Notes: a model not told the origin generated them from the sequence alone. A stretch of DNA of 64,000 nucleotides from Cristatella mucedo (GCA_009760855.2 WPIO01000152.1:251001-315000); one strand, 5' to 3'. Positions 1-12,145 are shown, counted from the first letter of the stretch. Numbers and translations are program-made.

Positions 1-385
1 TTGTGAGGAACTGCAAGACGACTGAAATCTAAATACAGTGAGGTGTGTGAGCAGGCTGAGCGACCAACAAGGACGAATAGATAGGCTAGTGAAAGTGATC
101 AAAGCGACCTGTGGGTCAATGAGAGGATCTTGAAGTTTCGAAGATTTAATTATATGCGACCAGTGAAGCCCAGACAGTGAAGGGGTGTGATGTGGCTGTT
201 ACGCCGTTTACGACAGGCCGGAAAAGCTTCTGCATTATAAATCAATTACAGTCGATTAGGGGAACAGGTATAATTCCAGAATAAAGGAAATTATAGTAAT
301 GTAGACGAGATGTCACGAACGGGTGAACAAGTTCAGCTTTTGTAGTCTTGCCTATGCATGCCATGAGTTTGGTAATGTTACTCAG
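1..385 (-). mobile_element. LINE-A remnant (CR1/L2-like non-LTR retrotransposon), ancient copy
   Basis: Read on the minus strand this stretch follows, with many substitutions and indels, the C-terminal coding part of the better-preserved LINE-A copies at 48.4-49.1 and 51.2-51.4 kb. Shared landmarks run in the same order: the AGGCTAG..AAAGTGA..CAAAGCGAC block, GTGATGTGGC, the AATTACAG block and GATGTCAC followed by ATGCATGCC. No open frame survives. It appears to be the 3' portion of one old insertion that continues, interrupted by younger elements, to about 1700. It runs off the left edge of the window. Confidence 0.6.
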
Positions 386-388
386 TTG

Positions 389-482
389 GTTGCAACAAAT
401 GTAAAGTGCCTAGAAAGAGATTAAGTTATCCGATGGTGCTATACTCATGTATTATTATTATTATAATTATTACTATTATAAG
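389..482 (+). mobile_element. Solo LINE-A 3' tail
   Basis: Contains the LINE-A terminal signature: an AAATGTAAAGTGCCTAGAAA block, the loop AGAGATTAAGTTATCC, a closing GGTGCT arm and a terminal ATT-type simple repeat. It lies in the opposite orientation inside the older LINE-A remnant, so it is a later, severely 5'-truncated insertion. Confidence 0.7.
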
Positions 483-485
483 TAC

Positions 486-642
486 TGATAGTGGTTCCAC
501 TTGATAGTGGAACCAAAGTGTTATTCAAATAAAAAGACTGTACGGACGAGTGGGTGAGGTCATCCAACTCGAGGGCGACAGTAGGCTTGGCCAAAGCTAC
601 CAGGTAGGTCTTATCATCGTTAAGCTTAATGATAAATGTCAA
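486..642 (-). mobile_element. LINE-A remnant (segment after RT domain)
   Basis: Minus-strand reading gives LNDDKTYLVALAKP, matching the position where better LINE-A copies read LNNDKTNLLVMGEPS. It is the continuation of the remnant at 1-385, separated from it by the inserted tail at 389-482. No functional frame remains. Confidence 0.55.
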
Positions 643-1090
643 TCAAATATCTGATCATCGAATATTTTTTAGGATACCTTTCAAAAGACAAACATGTTTG
701 AAATTGCTGTGAAAGTTTTGACGAATTCCAAATAAAAGAACAAAATGTCCACAAACCAAATTTAACCCGGAAGTAACCCAGAAGCAACATACCCACAAAT
801 ATGAAATTTATTGATCTCTTTATTATATGAGGTGTGTATCTTACTTACTAAATCTGGGTACACCGAAGAAAATTTTTGCAGCGTGTTGAGGCGTATGATT
901 GTGACTTTAAAAACAGCTTCATTTACAGTGCAGCTTTGTGCCTTGTAAATTCCATAGCTTGGCCAAGACTTCACGGATTAATGTCAAATTCGAAATATGA
1001 GTTCAGCTCTGTTTTCAAATCACAGCTCGAGTTCATTTTGGATTTCGGTTCAGTAATCATTGCTATACTCGTCCATCAATGTGGAAAATA
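643..1090 (-). repeat. Repeat R, copy 1 (unclassified interspersed repeat)
   Basis: The reverse complement aligns over about 400 bp with 44630-45070. Shared blocks in order are AAAATGAACT, AGAGCTGAACTCA, TTTACAAGG.ACAAAGCT, TAAATGAAGCTGTTT, TATGTTGCTTC.GG.TTACTTCC, AATCATCAAAACT or its equivalent, and AACATGTTT.TCTT. No coding frame with recognisable motifs was seen. A partial copy in the opposite orientation lies 75 bp away at 1165-1310. Confidence 0.65.
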
Positions 1091-1164
1091 AAGCTTCGGG
1101 ATGTTTGATGACATGTAGAGAAGTATTTATCCAACCGAAACCAGAAATAAACGCCTACGATGCT

Positions 1165-1310
1165 GTACAAGCACAGTTAAACTCAAATTTCAAGTTCTTT
1201 CGTGAAGTATTGTTAGAGTTGTAAAATTTACAAGGCACATAGTTATACTGTAATTGAAGCTGTTTAAAGGCACAAACGTACACGTACCTTAGACCAAACC
1301 CGGAGGTACC
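1165..1310 (+). repeat. Repeat R, copy 2 (partial, inverted relative to copy 1)
   Basis: Shares AAACTCAAATTTCAA, TTTACAAGGCACATAG and AATTGAAGCTGTTT with the other two copies of repeat R. It ends near CCAAACCCGGAGG, corresponding to the TTCCGGG end of copy 1. With copy 1 it forms an imperfect inverted repeat around a short spacer. Confidence 0.55.
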
Positions 1311-1329
1311 ACCATACTCAAGGGCTCCC

Positions 1330-1700
1330 GGAAAACCAACTGCCGTTATTTTCAAACTTTGAAATCTCTCACTGAGATACGACCTGATGCAGCTTAGCAC
1401 TGTGCCAGTGATAATTACACATCTCGAGAGGCAGTGTGGAGGTCAAAAGCTGCTGAGAAATCTAGGAGAACTAGCTGCTATGCCTACTCTGATCAGCATG
1501 GTCAAGGTCATTATAAACACGAAGCAGAGCAGTTTATATGGAATACAAGTTGCTATTCATGCAGAACTAGAAAGTGCTATAGACCAACAAAACACTAAGA
1601 CGACTCTAGTTAAGAAGCTGGAGGTGGCTGAATTTTTCTCTGGTAAATTGGCAAAGGTCTGGCCCACTTTATTAAGCACACTGGGCCAATTGCAGCAGCC
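1330..1700 (-). mobile_element. LINE-A remnant (reverse transcriptase region), ancient
   Basis: The ACTGAGATACGACC..TGCAG..CAGTGCCAGTG block and the AAAAGCTGCTGAGAAATC..AGGAGAAC..GC block match the RT region of the copy at 51980-52130. The frame is destroyed. This is probably the 5'-ward continuation of the insertion whose other parts lie at 1-642. The boundary beyond 1700 fades and may reach about 1900. Confidence 0.5.
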
Positions 1701-1899
1701 TGCTTGGTGACTGATGGTCACAAGGTCGTAAAATGGCTTGTGATCCCTTGCGAACTTAGCCTGCATTATTTTTTTAGGCACCGGTAAGGTGTGGGATCAC
1801 CCATGTCATAAAAGATGAGCTTCGATAACAAGTACAAGGCAGGCATTTGTATTAACCCTAGCACCATCCAGACTACGAATTTCAGAGACAGAGTAATAA

Positions 1900-3390
1900 A
1901 TGGCAGCTTTAAGACAACCACACAAATGACACCCCACAGGATACTTGACAATGTCTCTTGCTGCTTCCTCTCATCTTGCTGCAGAAAAAAGGCAGCTTGC
2001 CACATATAATATCTTCGGGCATCTTAGCTCCTTTTTGCAAAGCCTGCCATTCGACAACAGCACTGATAGTCATCTGTAGAGCATTATTGATTGTTGAGAC
2101 CTCGACTCAACTGTGTTCAAGACTTTGTTCTTAAGTTTTGCTTTTGCTTGGCTATCATTACCGTTCATTTATAGTCTATAACCTAACAAATATAAAATAA
2201 CTGCTTCACGAGTTGCTGACAAAAACGTGGACTGTCGATCTGTTTGGAAACGAGCCACGTTTGTGGGGGGAGGGTCATATAAAAGTCACACAAAGTCGCA
2301 TACAACTTAAGTCATATACAACTTATCAAATCAGACAAGGTATGGAACCTCGTTTTTCTCGATTGCTGTTCGCTGACCCACCCTAATTTGACTTGTGATA
2401 TCCGACCCTTATGGCACTTATGCTTTGCCTACCAGAAGAAAGCCAGCTCTTAAAGTAAGCTTCCCAATGCACTTCAATTACATATTCAACATTGCAGGGC
2501 TCATAAATTATGTATTGCTAGCATCCTTGATAGCCATTCAGGTGCCTACCTGAACTGTATCAGGCAGACCGGTTACCCTCGGTTGCAGCCTGCATCCACC
2601 AGCAGACTGGCACAGTCACCTTCCCGAGTCACGTTCCAAAGTCACTGGACACAGCCAGCTACTTTCTGACAGCAACTGCTCCCTTGTTTATATCACCAAT
2701 CCTGACATAAAATGACCTTAGCACAATTGTTACTAAGTAGGTCTCAAAACTACTCTGTGTAATACATACTGTCCCACATCTTGTGCTTCAATTCGGCTAG
2801 ATCTAGTACAAGAGCCTATTAGCCCTTGATCACTTATTGCCATTGCTGCAGTTCTGAGGGTAACAATGGCAGCTGCACTATCTGGGGCACCAATGAATAG
2901 AATCCATGTTAATACTGATGCTGGGGTGGTTCTAGCTTTCGCCAGCCACGGCACCAGATCTTGAGCAGGTTAATAGCCATAACTATTTCAATAATGTTTA
3001 TAATAATCATTGGCCGTTTGCATAGCGCCCTAAAAGAACTAGATATATATCCAGGTGCTATTCAAACTCAGCTGTAAGAAAGTCAGCAACCAAGGGTTAG
3101 GGGCATGCATGGTATCAAGCTGAGATAAGCGTGCAAAAGCAAATCGGTATCATGCTTAGGCCAGCATGCTAAAGCCAACAAGATGACACTCGTGGCCATA
3201 CGAACTCTGGCTGGCAACATCCACTGACTGAATCTTGCACAGGTAAGCATGCAAAGTGAATTGGAACAAAATAATTTGAAGTTCAATTGGGCTAAGGTAA
3301 AATCCGACTGGAACATATGCATCTTTAGCTGAGATCAATTGGTCCATACGAGCTGATGGCTCGATGACCACAATGTTAAGATGACTAGAT
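1900..3390. other. No recognisable gene or repeat
   Basis: Only short stop-bounded frames without family resemblance were seen, and no matches to the repeat families of this window. Base composition is ordinary AT-rich background. Confidence 0.5.
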
Positions 3391-3560
3391 CATGAGGAAC
3401 CGAGGGGTGCAGAGTACACTAGAGGAGTAAGCAGGTGAGATAGGTATGTTAGACAAGCGAGTAAAGCAACCTGTAAGCCGAACAGAGAACCTAGAAATCA
3501 ATCATATGTTTGATAGAGAGCCATTGATGTTTGGTTCAGCAAGTCGAGTTGGCTTGCTGT
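3390..3560 (-). mobile_element. Possible very old LINE-A remnant
   Basis: A GAGTAAGCAGGTGAGATAGG..GT stretch followed by AAAGCAACCTG resembles the GGATAATAGATCTGAGAGATAGG and AAACCTTGAAG landmarks of LINE-A copies. Similarity is faint and the limits are guesses. Confidence 0.3.
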
Positions 3561-5260
3561 GAATTTCTTGTCGGTTAAATCCAAAGGTAGAAACGTGAGT
3601 GTCATCGGTATTGCTCACCGACCATGTACATTGTACCCTGATAGTTCTGGGACCTGCCCATTAGGACGACAGCACTGAGCAGAGTATGTTGCATCTAAGG
3701 GGAACCAAGTGATAGTACCAGCGTAAATACTAGTGAAACCGAGCGACCTTTTTCGTAAGGAAGTCCAAGTTACACATGCAATCAAACTACGAACGATTGC
3801 TGATATCACATAGAAAGTAAGTTCTAATAAAACAGAAGCGAGCCTGAGCAAGAGCTCAATTATGCTAGCTGCAGTGGGGAACTGCAGTCCTCTTTTGAAC
3901 GACCAGCACTACAGCAATCGCTAGAGATCGAACGCTATGCAAACCGCGAGAAGGTTTTACTTTTAGTAGCAGCCTAGAACGTACCGATCTAGCCAAGATT
4001 TATAAGCTGTTAGTCTCCAGGCCCCACATGCAAGTCCTCGGCTTGAGTAGCATAGCGGACTGGTGCCGTTGGCCCCAGCTAGTAGCTTGAAGCGAGCCTC
4101 TCACACAGTACCGATGCTCAGCCCGAGTGGCACGCAACCAGCACAATTGCCAGCACTAATTGCTTCCTCTTTGCCTGGCCGAGCAGCAGCTCCCTGAAGG
4201 CCACCGGTGAATGATGAACTCAACGTCTCATGCATCACTTGACTCACATGGCCATACCATCAGAAATATTGCGATTCATATTCAATGCCAGCCACTGAAG
4301 CATTCGTGGCCGACCGTGCTCTTGGAGAACTGCAGTGGCGATAGCTACGGATGCATTGCTCTTGCCAGCCAAGAACAGGCAACCTGTCAATGGGTATGGC
4401 ACTGCGCCTGCAAACATAGGTGAGCCGTACACTTAAGGACAGCAGGATTTTGGCCGCCGGACAACCAGCTTCTACAGCTGAGACACATCACTTTTATTTC
4501 AAATGATTGCATAACAGAGCAGAGAGACCCTTGATCGCTGACAGATTTGATCGGTTGCCATATGCATAGACTCACTTCTGTTCTACTTGGTCTAGTTTGC
4601 CTGACTAAACCAGTGGTAATAAAGTATTTTCCACTGCCCTCGGTTAGGGGTAGTAATGCAGCCGAGGTGCTATGAAAGGCAGTGATATATGAAGGGGCTG
4701 TGAAGTAACAGCTGGAGGAACTGAGGCCAAGGTGGGCGTCGAAGATATAAGGCAGGTGGCACCAGGTTCTTGAAGGCAAGGGGTGGTTCCGTGCAGATGG
4801 TGTGACCCCCATACGTCAAATGTTTATCAACGACAACTGATAGGTAAGGCAGGTTTTTAGGGCCAGGCCGAGGACAGCCGGCTTAGGTAGCTGCTAAATT
4901 ATTAGCCAAGAACTATTGCTGCATTATTTGCTAACAACAAAGTCCATCAGGTTTTAATATTAGCATACATAGCATGCAGATGCCAACCTTGAGATCAGGA
5001 AGCATTGGAAGTACCAAAGATTACTAAATTTTAGCTGATCCTACAGAATATCATCATAATAAGGCTGGCCACCAGCAAGACTGAGACCATATCCTATCGT
5101 AACATCACACGACACACGATTGCTATGACCTACTTCGATTGTTAAGGCTTCTCCCCAGACAGAACTATACAGGAGGGGGCCCCAGCCTTTTTCACTGGAC
5201 TGACTTGAAAGGGATGGAAAGCAACCAGAAAGAGCCACATCGGGTGGCTAGTCTATTCGA
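3561..5260. other. No recognisable gene or repeat
   Basis: A 141-codon open stretch on the minus strand (4387-4812) shows no recognisable domain, signal or repeated structure and is most simply a chance frame. Nothing else was identified. Confidence 0.45.
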
Positions 5261-5265
5261 CACGC

Positions 5266-5437
5266 AGACTGGATCTTGACCCAGTGGTAAGGTGCTGGCA
5301 CATAGAAGACCCAGGTCGTGGGTTTGAGTCCTGCAGCAGCCAATCCTTCACTGCTCACTGCAGGCGGGTTGATAACCACAAAGGCTCTCCTGCTGCTACA
5401 TAAATGTGGCTGTGTGATTAGCCACTCTTTGCTTTAG
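5266..5437 (+). mobile_element. SINE-B copy, diverged (tRNA-derived)
   Basis: A tRNA-like head has an A-box-like CCAGTGGTAAGGTGCTGG and a B-box-like GTGGGTTTGAGTCC. It is followed by a body containing TCACTGCTCACTGC, GGTTGATAACC.CAAAGGCTCT and TGCTGCTACATAAA, in the same order as the younger SINE-B copies at 22218 and 50970. The terminal simple repeat is lost. Confidence 0.6.
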
Positions 5438-5782
5438 CTTTTCTTTTTACTGTGACATTCTGCCTGCACGGCGCTCAGCCCAAGGTATGTACAAGCGCTC
5501 AGTCGATATTACGAGCTGCAAAAAATCTCTTGGTATATTTGCTGTAGTATTGTGGATCGCTTCCACTTTGCTTACTGTTCGTTTTGGAGTGGCCATCTTA
5601 CCTGCTTACACTCTGAATGTTGCTTTAATGGTACCACCACATAACCCTACCGTCCCACATGGGAGGGCAGAGGCTAAAAGCCACCTTAGTCAAATATGGA
5701 TAGAGCCCAGGACTTGGTAGAAGGATTGATCACCGAGGGTTCGACTGTTACAGCATTGGCTTTGATGGCATCACCGAATCAC

Positions 5783-5921
5783 CTGGTTTGGCCCAGTGGT
5801 TAATGTGCTCGATTCAAACAAGGTCTGGCCGAGGTCGTGGGCTCGAGCCCCGTGGCATATGGGAAGCACATGAGTCGAGATTAATTCTCTTACGGTGCTA
5901 TACAAATGAATTATATATACC
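5783..5921 (+). mobile_element. SINE-A copy (tRNA-derived, LINE-A-like tail)
   Basis: The head reads CTGGTTTGGCCCAGTGGTTA, with a B-box region GTGGGCTCGAGCCCC. The tail carries the conserved hairpin block ending in CGGTGCTATACAAATGAATT. This is a near full-length member of the 145-bp family. Confidence 0.85.
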
Positions 5922-6594
5922 CCCATTCAACTTGCAGACTCAAGCAGGAAGAGACTGATGTAGGTGTGCCATTAAGATCACTAATAAACCTCTGTTGAAA
6001 AATTGTATAACTAATTAAATACGAATTATTACTTTTCTACATTTTACCATGAAACTATATTCTACTTTTAAATGAGTACAGGCAGTATGGCTATGGCCAG
6101 GTTAGATGGTTGATCACTTCCTGGTCTTGATTTGGTCTTGCTTCCATCTTTAATCAATAGCGTGGGCACGATAGAAATTGTCAATGTAGTTTTAGCCTCC
6201 CGCGCCCCCTACACTTCCGTAAAGAGCTACCAGACTTTAAGTATGGCGACTCTAGAGACTTGTCAGGCGGCTATCATTTTTTCGGGGGTTCAGTGGACAC
6301 TTTCTGTGCTATGTCAATTCCACAAAGGTTGCTTTTCCTTTTTATTTTTTACTAAGGTCTAACCATAACACGAGCAATTTATTTATATGGTACCTCATGT
6401 GAGCCCAATTTCATTCCTTTTACATGCGCTTAATAGCAAGTGTGTGAAATGATTAGTAACAACACGCAACAGTTCAGCTTACAGTATAAGCACATAGAGA
6501 GCTAAGAATGTGGACGGAGCACAGGCTGTAAAGAACAGGTGGGTGTTTTAGCCTCTTAATGGATGCCATCCAACCAGGAGATGAAGCATAGTTA

Positions 6595-8000
6595 TCGGTC
6601 GCTGGCGAGTTCCACGCTTTCAAAAAATAGGAACCGAGTAACGATCTCCAACCTATCTGAAGTTTGTTTAGAGATGACAAATCACATCAAACGACCGTAA
6701 CACGAGGAATGCATGGTGAGAGAGAAAGCCTGACTAGAAAGTCTTTCAGATGGATAGGCTGGAAAAGAGAATGAAAGGTTAAACCTAAAGGTTACAGTGA
6801 CACATCCTTGAATTCGATATGCTGCTGCATGTTGAGCCAATGCATGCAGATAAGAAGATAAGAAGTCAAAGTGATGAAATATGTCAAGCTTGAAGTTTAC
6901 AATTTACAACAGAAAAACCTAGCTTCAGAGTTTTTCCCCAATTAGAAGCATCTATTTATTACATACTGTAGGGAGACCTGCAAGCAGCAAGAAATTGAAG
7001 TCTACACTGGATATCACAAGCGCATGACCATCTTTGCCTGTGGTATCCTTGTCTAAGCATGCCTAACATTTTGCAAAATTACATAGAAGTCGGTAGACTT
7101 GAAGGCGGCACTTGTGTGGTCTTCTAATAAAGAGCCATTTTGAAAGAGGACATTCAAATTCCGGAGAGAGGTTACAGAATATACGGTAGCCAAGCCAAGA
7201 TGAAGGCTTAGGCCTTTTGTTTGCTCACAATAAGTAAGCTGATTTTTATCATCATTCAATTTAAGTAAGATTGCTTCCCTCTAATCACGAATTTAAGCAA
7301 TAAATGCTGTTAGGAAGCTAAGAGAGTTTGAGATGCAAGAAAGCATGGAAGGATTTAATCGAAGTTACAGATGTGTGTAGTCTGCAAGAAAATCAAAGCC
7401 TAGATTCTGCTTGGTGATAACATCGGCAAGAGTGCGAGTATTCATTGCAAAAAGAAGTGATCTCAACCGATCTAAACAGATCTAAAACGAACCCTTGGAG
7501 AAAATGATACTTTAAAGGCACATTGGAAGACCGTTAGCATCTGATCTTTGAAATCTCTCACATTGTGATTGGACCTAGATCATTGTAGCACAGTGCATGT
7601 GATGCTTGGCAAGAAGACAGGAGCCCAAGAAAGGCTTAGTGATCAAGAGTATCAAAAGTTGCAACCAAAATATTCAGCAGAACTAGCACAGAGACTCTGC
7701 CTAAGTCAGCATTCCTGAGAAGGTCAGTCTAAGGGGCTTGTTGAGTTTTTGGACGAATATATTTAGTCAGATTATCTCACTACGGGAAGGGGTACAAACA
7801 TCTTTCCTTAGAGTATCAAACGATGCTTTTGAGTACTTTCCTTAATTAAGCACAGACCTCTCAGCTCCTCGAAACATTTTAAGAGCTAAACTATCCGTTA
7901 CTGTGAACAGCTTAAAGAACAATAGTAGTCTAATAACCAGTTTTTGAGGAGTTATATTGCTCATCTGAGAGGATTACGAAGTGAACGAAACATGCCCATC
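6595..8000 (-). mobile_element. LINE-A copy, long but heavily mutated
   Basis: On the minus strand, landmarks of the LINE-A coding region follow in order: GAGTTCCA.GCTTT, GATCTCCAA, GATAGGCTGGA, AAGCATGCC..ATTTTGCAA, AGGTTAC..CCAAG and the RT block around 7560-7720. A short frame reads MNDDKNQLTYCE..FQNGSLLEDHT, corresponding to LNNDKT..FQSDLSLDDH in better copies. Stops and frameshifts occur throughout. The 5' limit near 8000 is approximate. Confidence 0.65.
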
Positions 8001-8009
8001 AAGGGATCT

Positions 8010-10490
8010 ACCGTTGCATTAAAGAAAGGAAGAGGCATCTCTTGCCATCACCGATGATTGGTGGGCTGTTTCTCGTGTCAGCTGGTCTTGGCCAAGAAAT
8101 AGAATTATGCTCAGCTTAATAATCCTTTATCTTTGTTCGGACCCCTTGGCGATTCATGCACCACAGACGAAAGCACGACCAAAGAGAAGATAGAGAAGAA
8201 ACCAACTATGTAAACCCTAGTTAAGAAAAGTTGGGCGAAAACGACCTCTCAAGGTTTCGGCTTGACCTATGCCAAATTTCAGGCTCAGCACTTTGGGTCT
8301 TTTTCATAAGATTTAAAAAATGTAGGTTGGGGAATCTGGCAGTAATAGCATTCAGAAATATAGGCTGGTGGCAAAGCCATCCACATCTCCAACTGATTGC
8401 ATTGGTTTTCTTGCACCTGGCTGAACTAGTCGTCGGTGAAGTAAATTGTTGCAACCCAGTCAGCTCACTCTGTTCTTGGTGAGGTCACTTTCCAACATAC
8501 CATCTTGATGGGCCTGAAAGGTAGCTTTTCTCTCTCTGAAAATTTAACTAGCTGCAGAAAAAATGATGTGCCCAAGGTCTTGGTGAATTTCGACTGCTGT
8601 TTCAATGATCGCATAGCTGGATTCTGGATCACGATTGCAACTTCATGCAATGAATTTCAGGTTCGCCAGATTTTTCCGGGATGAGATTTGGTCGATGAAT
8701 CATCAGAATATGTACCAATAATCCGGCATTGACTCACCCCGTACAGAAAAGTTGGCATGTCAGTTAATCTGTTGTCTCCACACTGTTAAAAAACATAGGC
8801 CTTATGAACAAGACCAATTCCAGAGCCTCATTAAGCTAGAGGGCAAGTATGATGGGCTGACAGGCTGCAAGATCTTTGGAACTATATGCACATGTCGCAT
8901 AAAGCTGAATTAAGTATGAAAACCACCAGCTCGACTTAGAAGCACTAAACACCCAAAAGCGTTTTGTAGCGATGGGAAAAAATAAAGAATATTTCAGGCA
9001 CTTGTAAAAGTTGAACCTACGACCACTGAAAACAAAGGCAAGAGTAGTTTACCGATTATGGCATGGAAATTCAATGTCCAAGAAGTTTGAGATCATTTTC
9101 ATATAGATAAAATATTGGGTAAATCGATTGTCAGATAGCTGTGAACACAAGTTACAAAATGAAATTGAGCAAAGGAATTCATAGGTCTTCCCACGACTAT
9201 TGGATAAAAAAAATGTCTTATTGCCTTATAGACACTTGACATTAAACACTATTTTTCCTTCACCCTACTCAGTCATGGGTGATCGTTGGAGAAAGGAAGA
9301 GGGGCCAATAGGTCCTGATTTTCCTTCACCATCTGAAAGAGCATGCCATGCGGCCAAGCCACCAGACACGCCCATTCACCTTCCATAATTTGATGCCTCT
9401 AAAGAGATCAAGGTCTGGCCCCTCCGTGGCTTAATTTCGACTGTAGCTGGTAGAACTTGGTTTTAGTGTGGCCACCTTAAACTCCTCTTTCAAGAGCAAA
9501 GCATTTACAGAATATGACAAAAATGTCAGGTCGGAATGTAAAGTATATATTTAATGTTTATATAATGCCCATAGTAAAAATAACTGTACAGGACTATGGC
9601 ATCAGTGTATAAAAGCTTTGAAGAAATATTAGCTTCAATAAATTCTAAATCTACCTAAGCTTGAGTAAAGGCCGAAATACATTGCAAGAGCCAGTCAAAC
9701 TATTTTGAACGTGAGAAGTAACACGCCGATGGAGCTATTATAAGTGTCAAGTCATTGCAAAAACTGGGGAGATACTTTTCTAATTTGCATATCTAACCTA
9801 AGCGTGTCCTCTCATAGTTAAATTTGAAAATTAAATTGTGTATTGGATTATGACATATTGATGAGCAGGCTTTTGATCAGCATGCTATTCAATTACTTGC
9901 TTAAACACCGTGGAGACAATTTCTGAGTAGAAGGGACAAAATGAAGAGGCCCATTGGCACACTCAGCTGTGGCGATGGTTTGCCGATCGGTGAAACTAAT
10001 GACTGAGCCATCGTGCAACTATATTCTTAAATGCACGGTCTTTAAGTTTCAAGTTGAATTGCCCGATGATTTTGAGCGATTAGACACTTCCGAAAATTTT
10101 CATAAGTAGACTGTGCTTATTTCATTTAGGTGAACCTGAAGAGTAATGAATTGCCTACACCAGTCGGCCGGCCGAACTCATTGCCAGGCTAAATGCCACT
10201 AAGCCAATGAGTACTCATTTAATGCTATCTTTAGGCTACCAATTAGTTGTTAATGCTAATGGTTAATAGGTGCTTACATACTTCCACGGTATTGGTTGAT
10301 AAGGTTTTTAATGTGCAAGGTCTTATGTGTATTCTTTAAATGGTTCGAAACGTGCAAGTTTGCTCCTTAATGGCATGCATTCTTCAAAATAAATTGCTCA
10401 TGGTTTTTAATGAAGTGTCAACAGCCGATGCTATTTCATAGGCTTACTTGCCCAGTGGTTGTTAATGCGTTTGGGTTGTTTAAACTAGCT
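8010..10490. other. No recognisable gene or repeat
   Basis: AT-rich sequence. The short frames around 8221-8650 and 9200-9388 have no family resemblance and overlap on opposite strands. Nothing was identified. Confidence 0.45.
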
Positions 10491-10496
10491 TCATTG

Positions 10497-11306
10497 GACC
10501 GAATGATAATAATAATTATGTGCTTGATAAAGCGCCCTCGGAGAACTCGATCTCTTTCTACGAGCTTTACATTTGCTGCAAAGGAAAACGCAATTGAATG
10601 GTGAGTAATATCGTGCTTGATAAACAACAAAAATAACATGGTTAAGGGCGACATGCACAGGGTCAGCATGCAAGTGTGGTTAGTGTCAGCATGCACAGTG
10701 TCAGCACGCATAAGCACACGAAGGATGAATCGCATGGACCCACTACATTCTGTCCTAAATAGGTGTGTTTTTTTAGTTCTTTTTAAATGTGGTCAAGTCA
10801 AGGGATGTTCTGATGTAAGTTGTGAGTGAGTTTAAGGCTTTGGGAGCATACGAACTACATGTACGGTCTCCAAAGGATTTGAGGTTTGTATGAGGTATTG
10901 GTAAACTGTTGGATTCCGAAAAGTGGGTGGTACGATGCTTGGCCTGGTGGGAGAGTAGATCTGAGAGATAGGCTGGAGCCAAAGAATGAAGTGACGTAAA
11001 AGTGAGCGACAAAACCTTGAAGTCGATCCGGTGCTTGACTGGTAGGCAGTGCAGGTCGGCGAGAAGTGGCGTGACGTAGCAACTTCGAAGCTCATGACAG
11101 ACAAGCCTAGCTGCAGAGTTTTGCACCAGCAGTAATCGCCCTTTGCACATGCCGGTAGGCCAGCAAGCATTGAGTTACAGAAGTAAAGACGGGATGTCAC
11201 AAATGCATGGACCAACTTAGACGTGGTATCCTTATCTAAGCAAGCCCGAATTTTAGCAATGTTATGTAGCTGAAAGTAGGCAGACTTGATTGTGGAGCTG
11301 ATGTCA
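10497..11306 (-). mobile_element. LINE-A copy, 5'-truncated, with 3' tail
   Basis: Reading from the right, the minus strand encodes SAYFQLHNIAKIRACLDKDT and SKLVHAFVTSRL, then the LAGLPACA, NSAARLVC and LLADLHCLPVKHRIDFKVLS motifs typical of CR1/L2-type LINE C-termini. The segment is split over two frames by a frameshift near 11150. The 3' end has the AAAGCGCC-type hairpin (10512-10552) followed by an ATT-type repeat on the element strand. Similarity ends abruptly near 11306, marking the truncation point. Confidence 0.85.
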
Positions 11307-11782
11307 TTGTATAACAAATATATCTTCCGAGCAAGTCTTTGGACAATGTCAGATGTGCGTTGCAGTGATTCTAAGCTAGGCCAGTCAGTCTTAGCTGCGG
11401 TCTACCTGTACACGCTAGTATGAAATACTGCACTTGAGTTATCAGGACCCCTTCCTGAACACTTAATACCCCAGTGGGATGGAAAGGGTGAGAACATGTT
11501 AATTATAATGAGAGCATGAGCCGAGGCAAGGGAATGAGAGAAGGGAAGCTTGACTTGAAGGTTCGAGAAAATTCGAGAGCAGGCTTCACATTACATAAAT
11601 GCTATAAAGGAACAATGAGCCAAAAGCTAGAGCAGTGCAGATATGCCCAAAGGGTAGCACTCGGGGACCACCGGCCTAAGAGTTAAGACACCGCTTGGCT
11701 TGTGCCGCTCCGCTGAACAGCCAGCTTGACACGAGGAATCAGAGCAAACAAGTCTGCAAAAAGTCCAAAACTCTTATATACA

Positions 11783-11813
11783 CAAATAAATAAATAAATA
11801 AATATATATATAA
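11783..11813. repeat. AAAT/TA simple repeat
   Basis: Five AAAT units run into alternating TA just upstream of a SINE-A copy. Confidence 0.9.
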
Positions 11814-11873
11814 ACTCGCTAACGATTGACATAAAGACAACGACACCCTGAGCTGACTAGATTAAATAGAATT

Positions 11874-12026
11874 GCCGAGCTGGTTTGGTCCAGCGGTTAA
11901 GGTGCTCGCCCCGACCAAGGTCTGGCTGAGGTCGTGGGCTCGAGCCTCGAGGCATATGTGAAGCACCTGAATAGAGATTAAATTCTCTTGGGGTGCTATA
12001 CAAATGAATTATATTTATATTTATAG
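11874..12026 (+). mobile_element. SINE-A copy, nearly full length
   Basis: Starts with GCCGAGCTGGTTTGGTCCAG and continues through the GACCAAGGTCTGGCTGAGG and GGGCTCGAGCC promoter-like boxes. It ends with the hairpin tail (GTGAAGCACC..GGGGTGCTATACAAATGAAT) and a TATATTTA-type repeat. It is one of the cleanest copies and was used here as the family reference. Confidence 0.92.
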
Positions 12027-12145
12027 AGTTAAGCCAAGACTCACCTCTTCCTCACAGCATTTGCTCAGCCTATACTCAGCCCTTTACGTGTTCATGCTTG
12101 CTACAAAATTGTACATGCCATAGTCACTAATCTGTTGACATAGCT

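Noticed and set aside
4387-4812. A 141-codon open frame on the minus strand
   Set aside because: No domain, repeat or compositional support. Compatible with chance.
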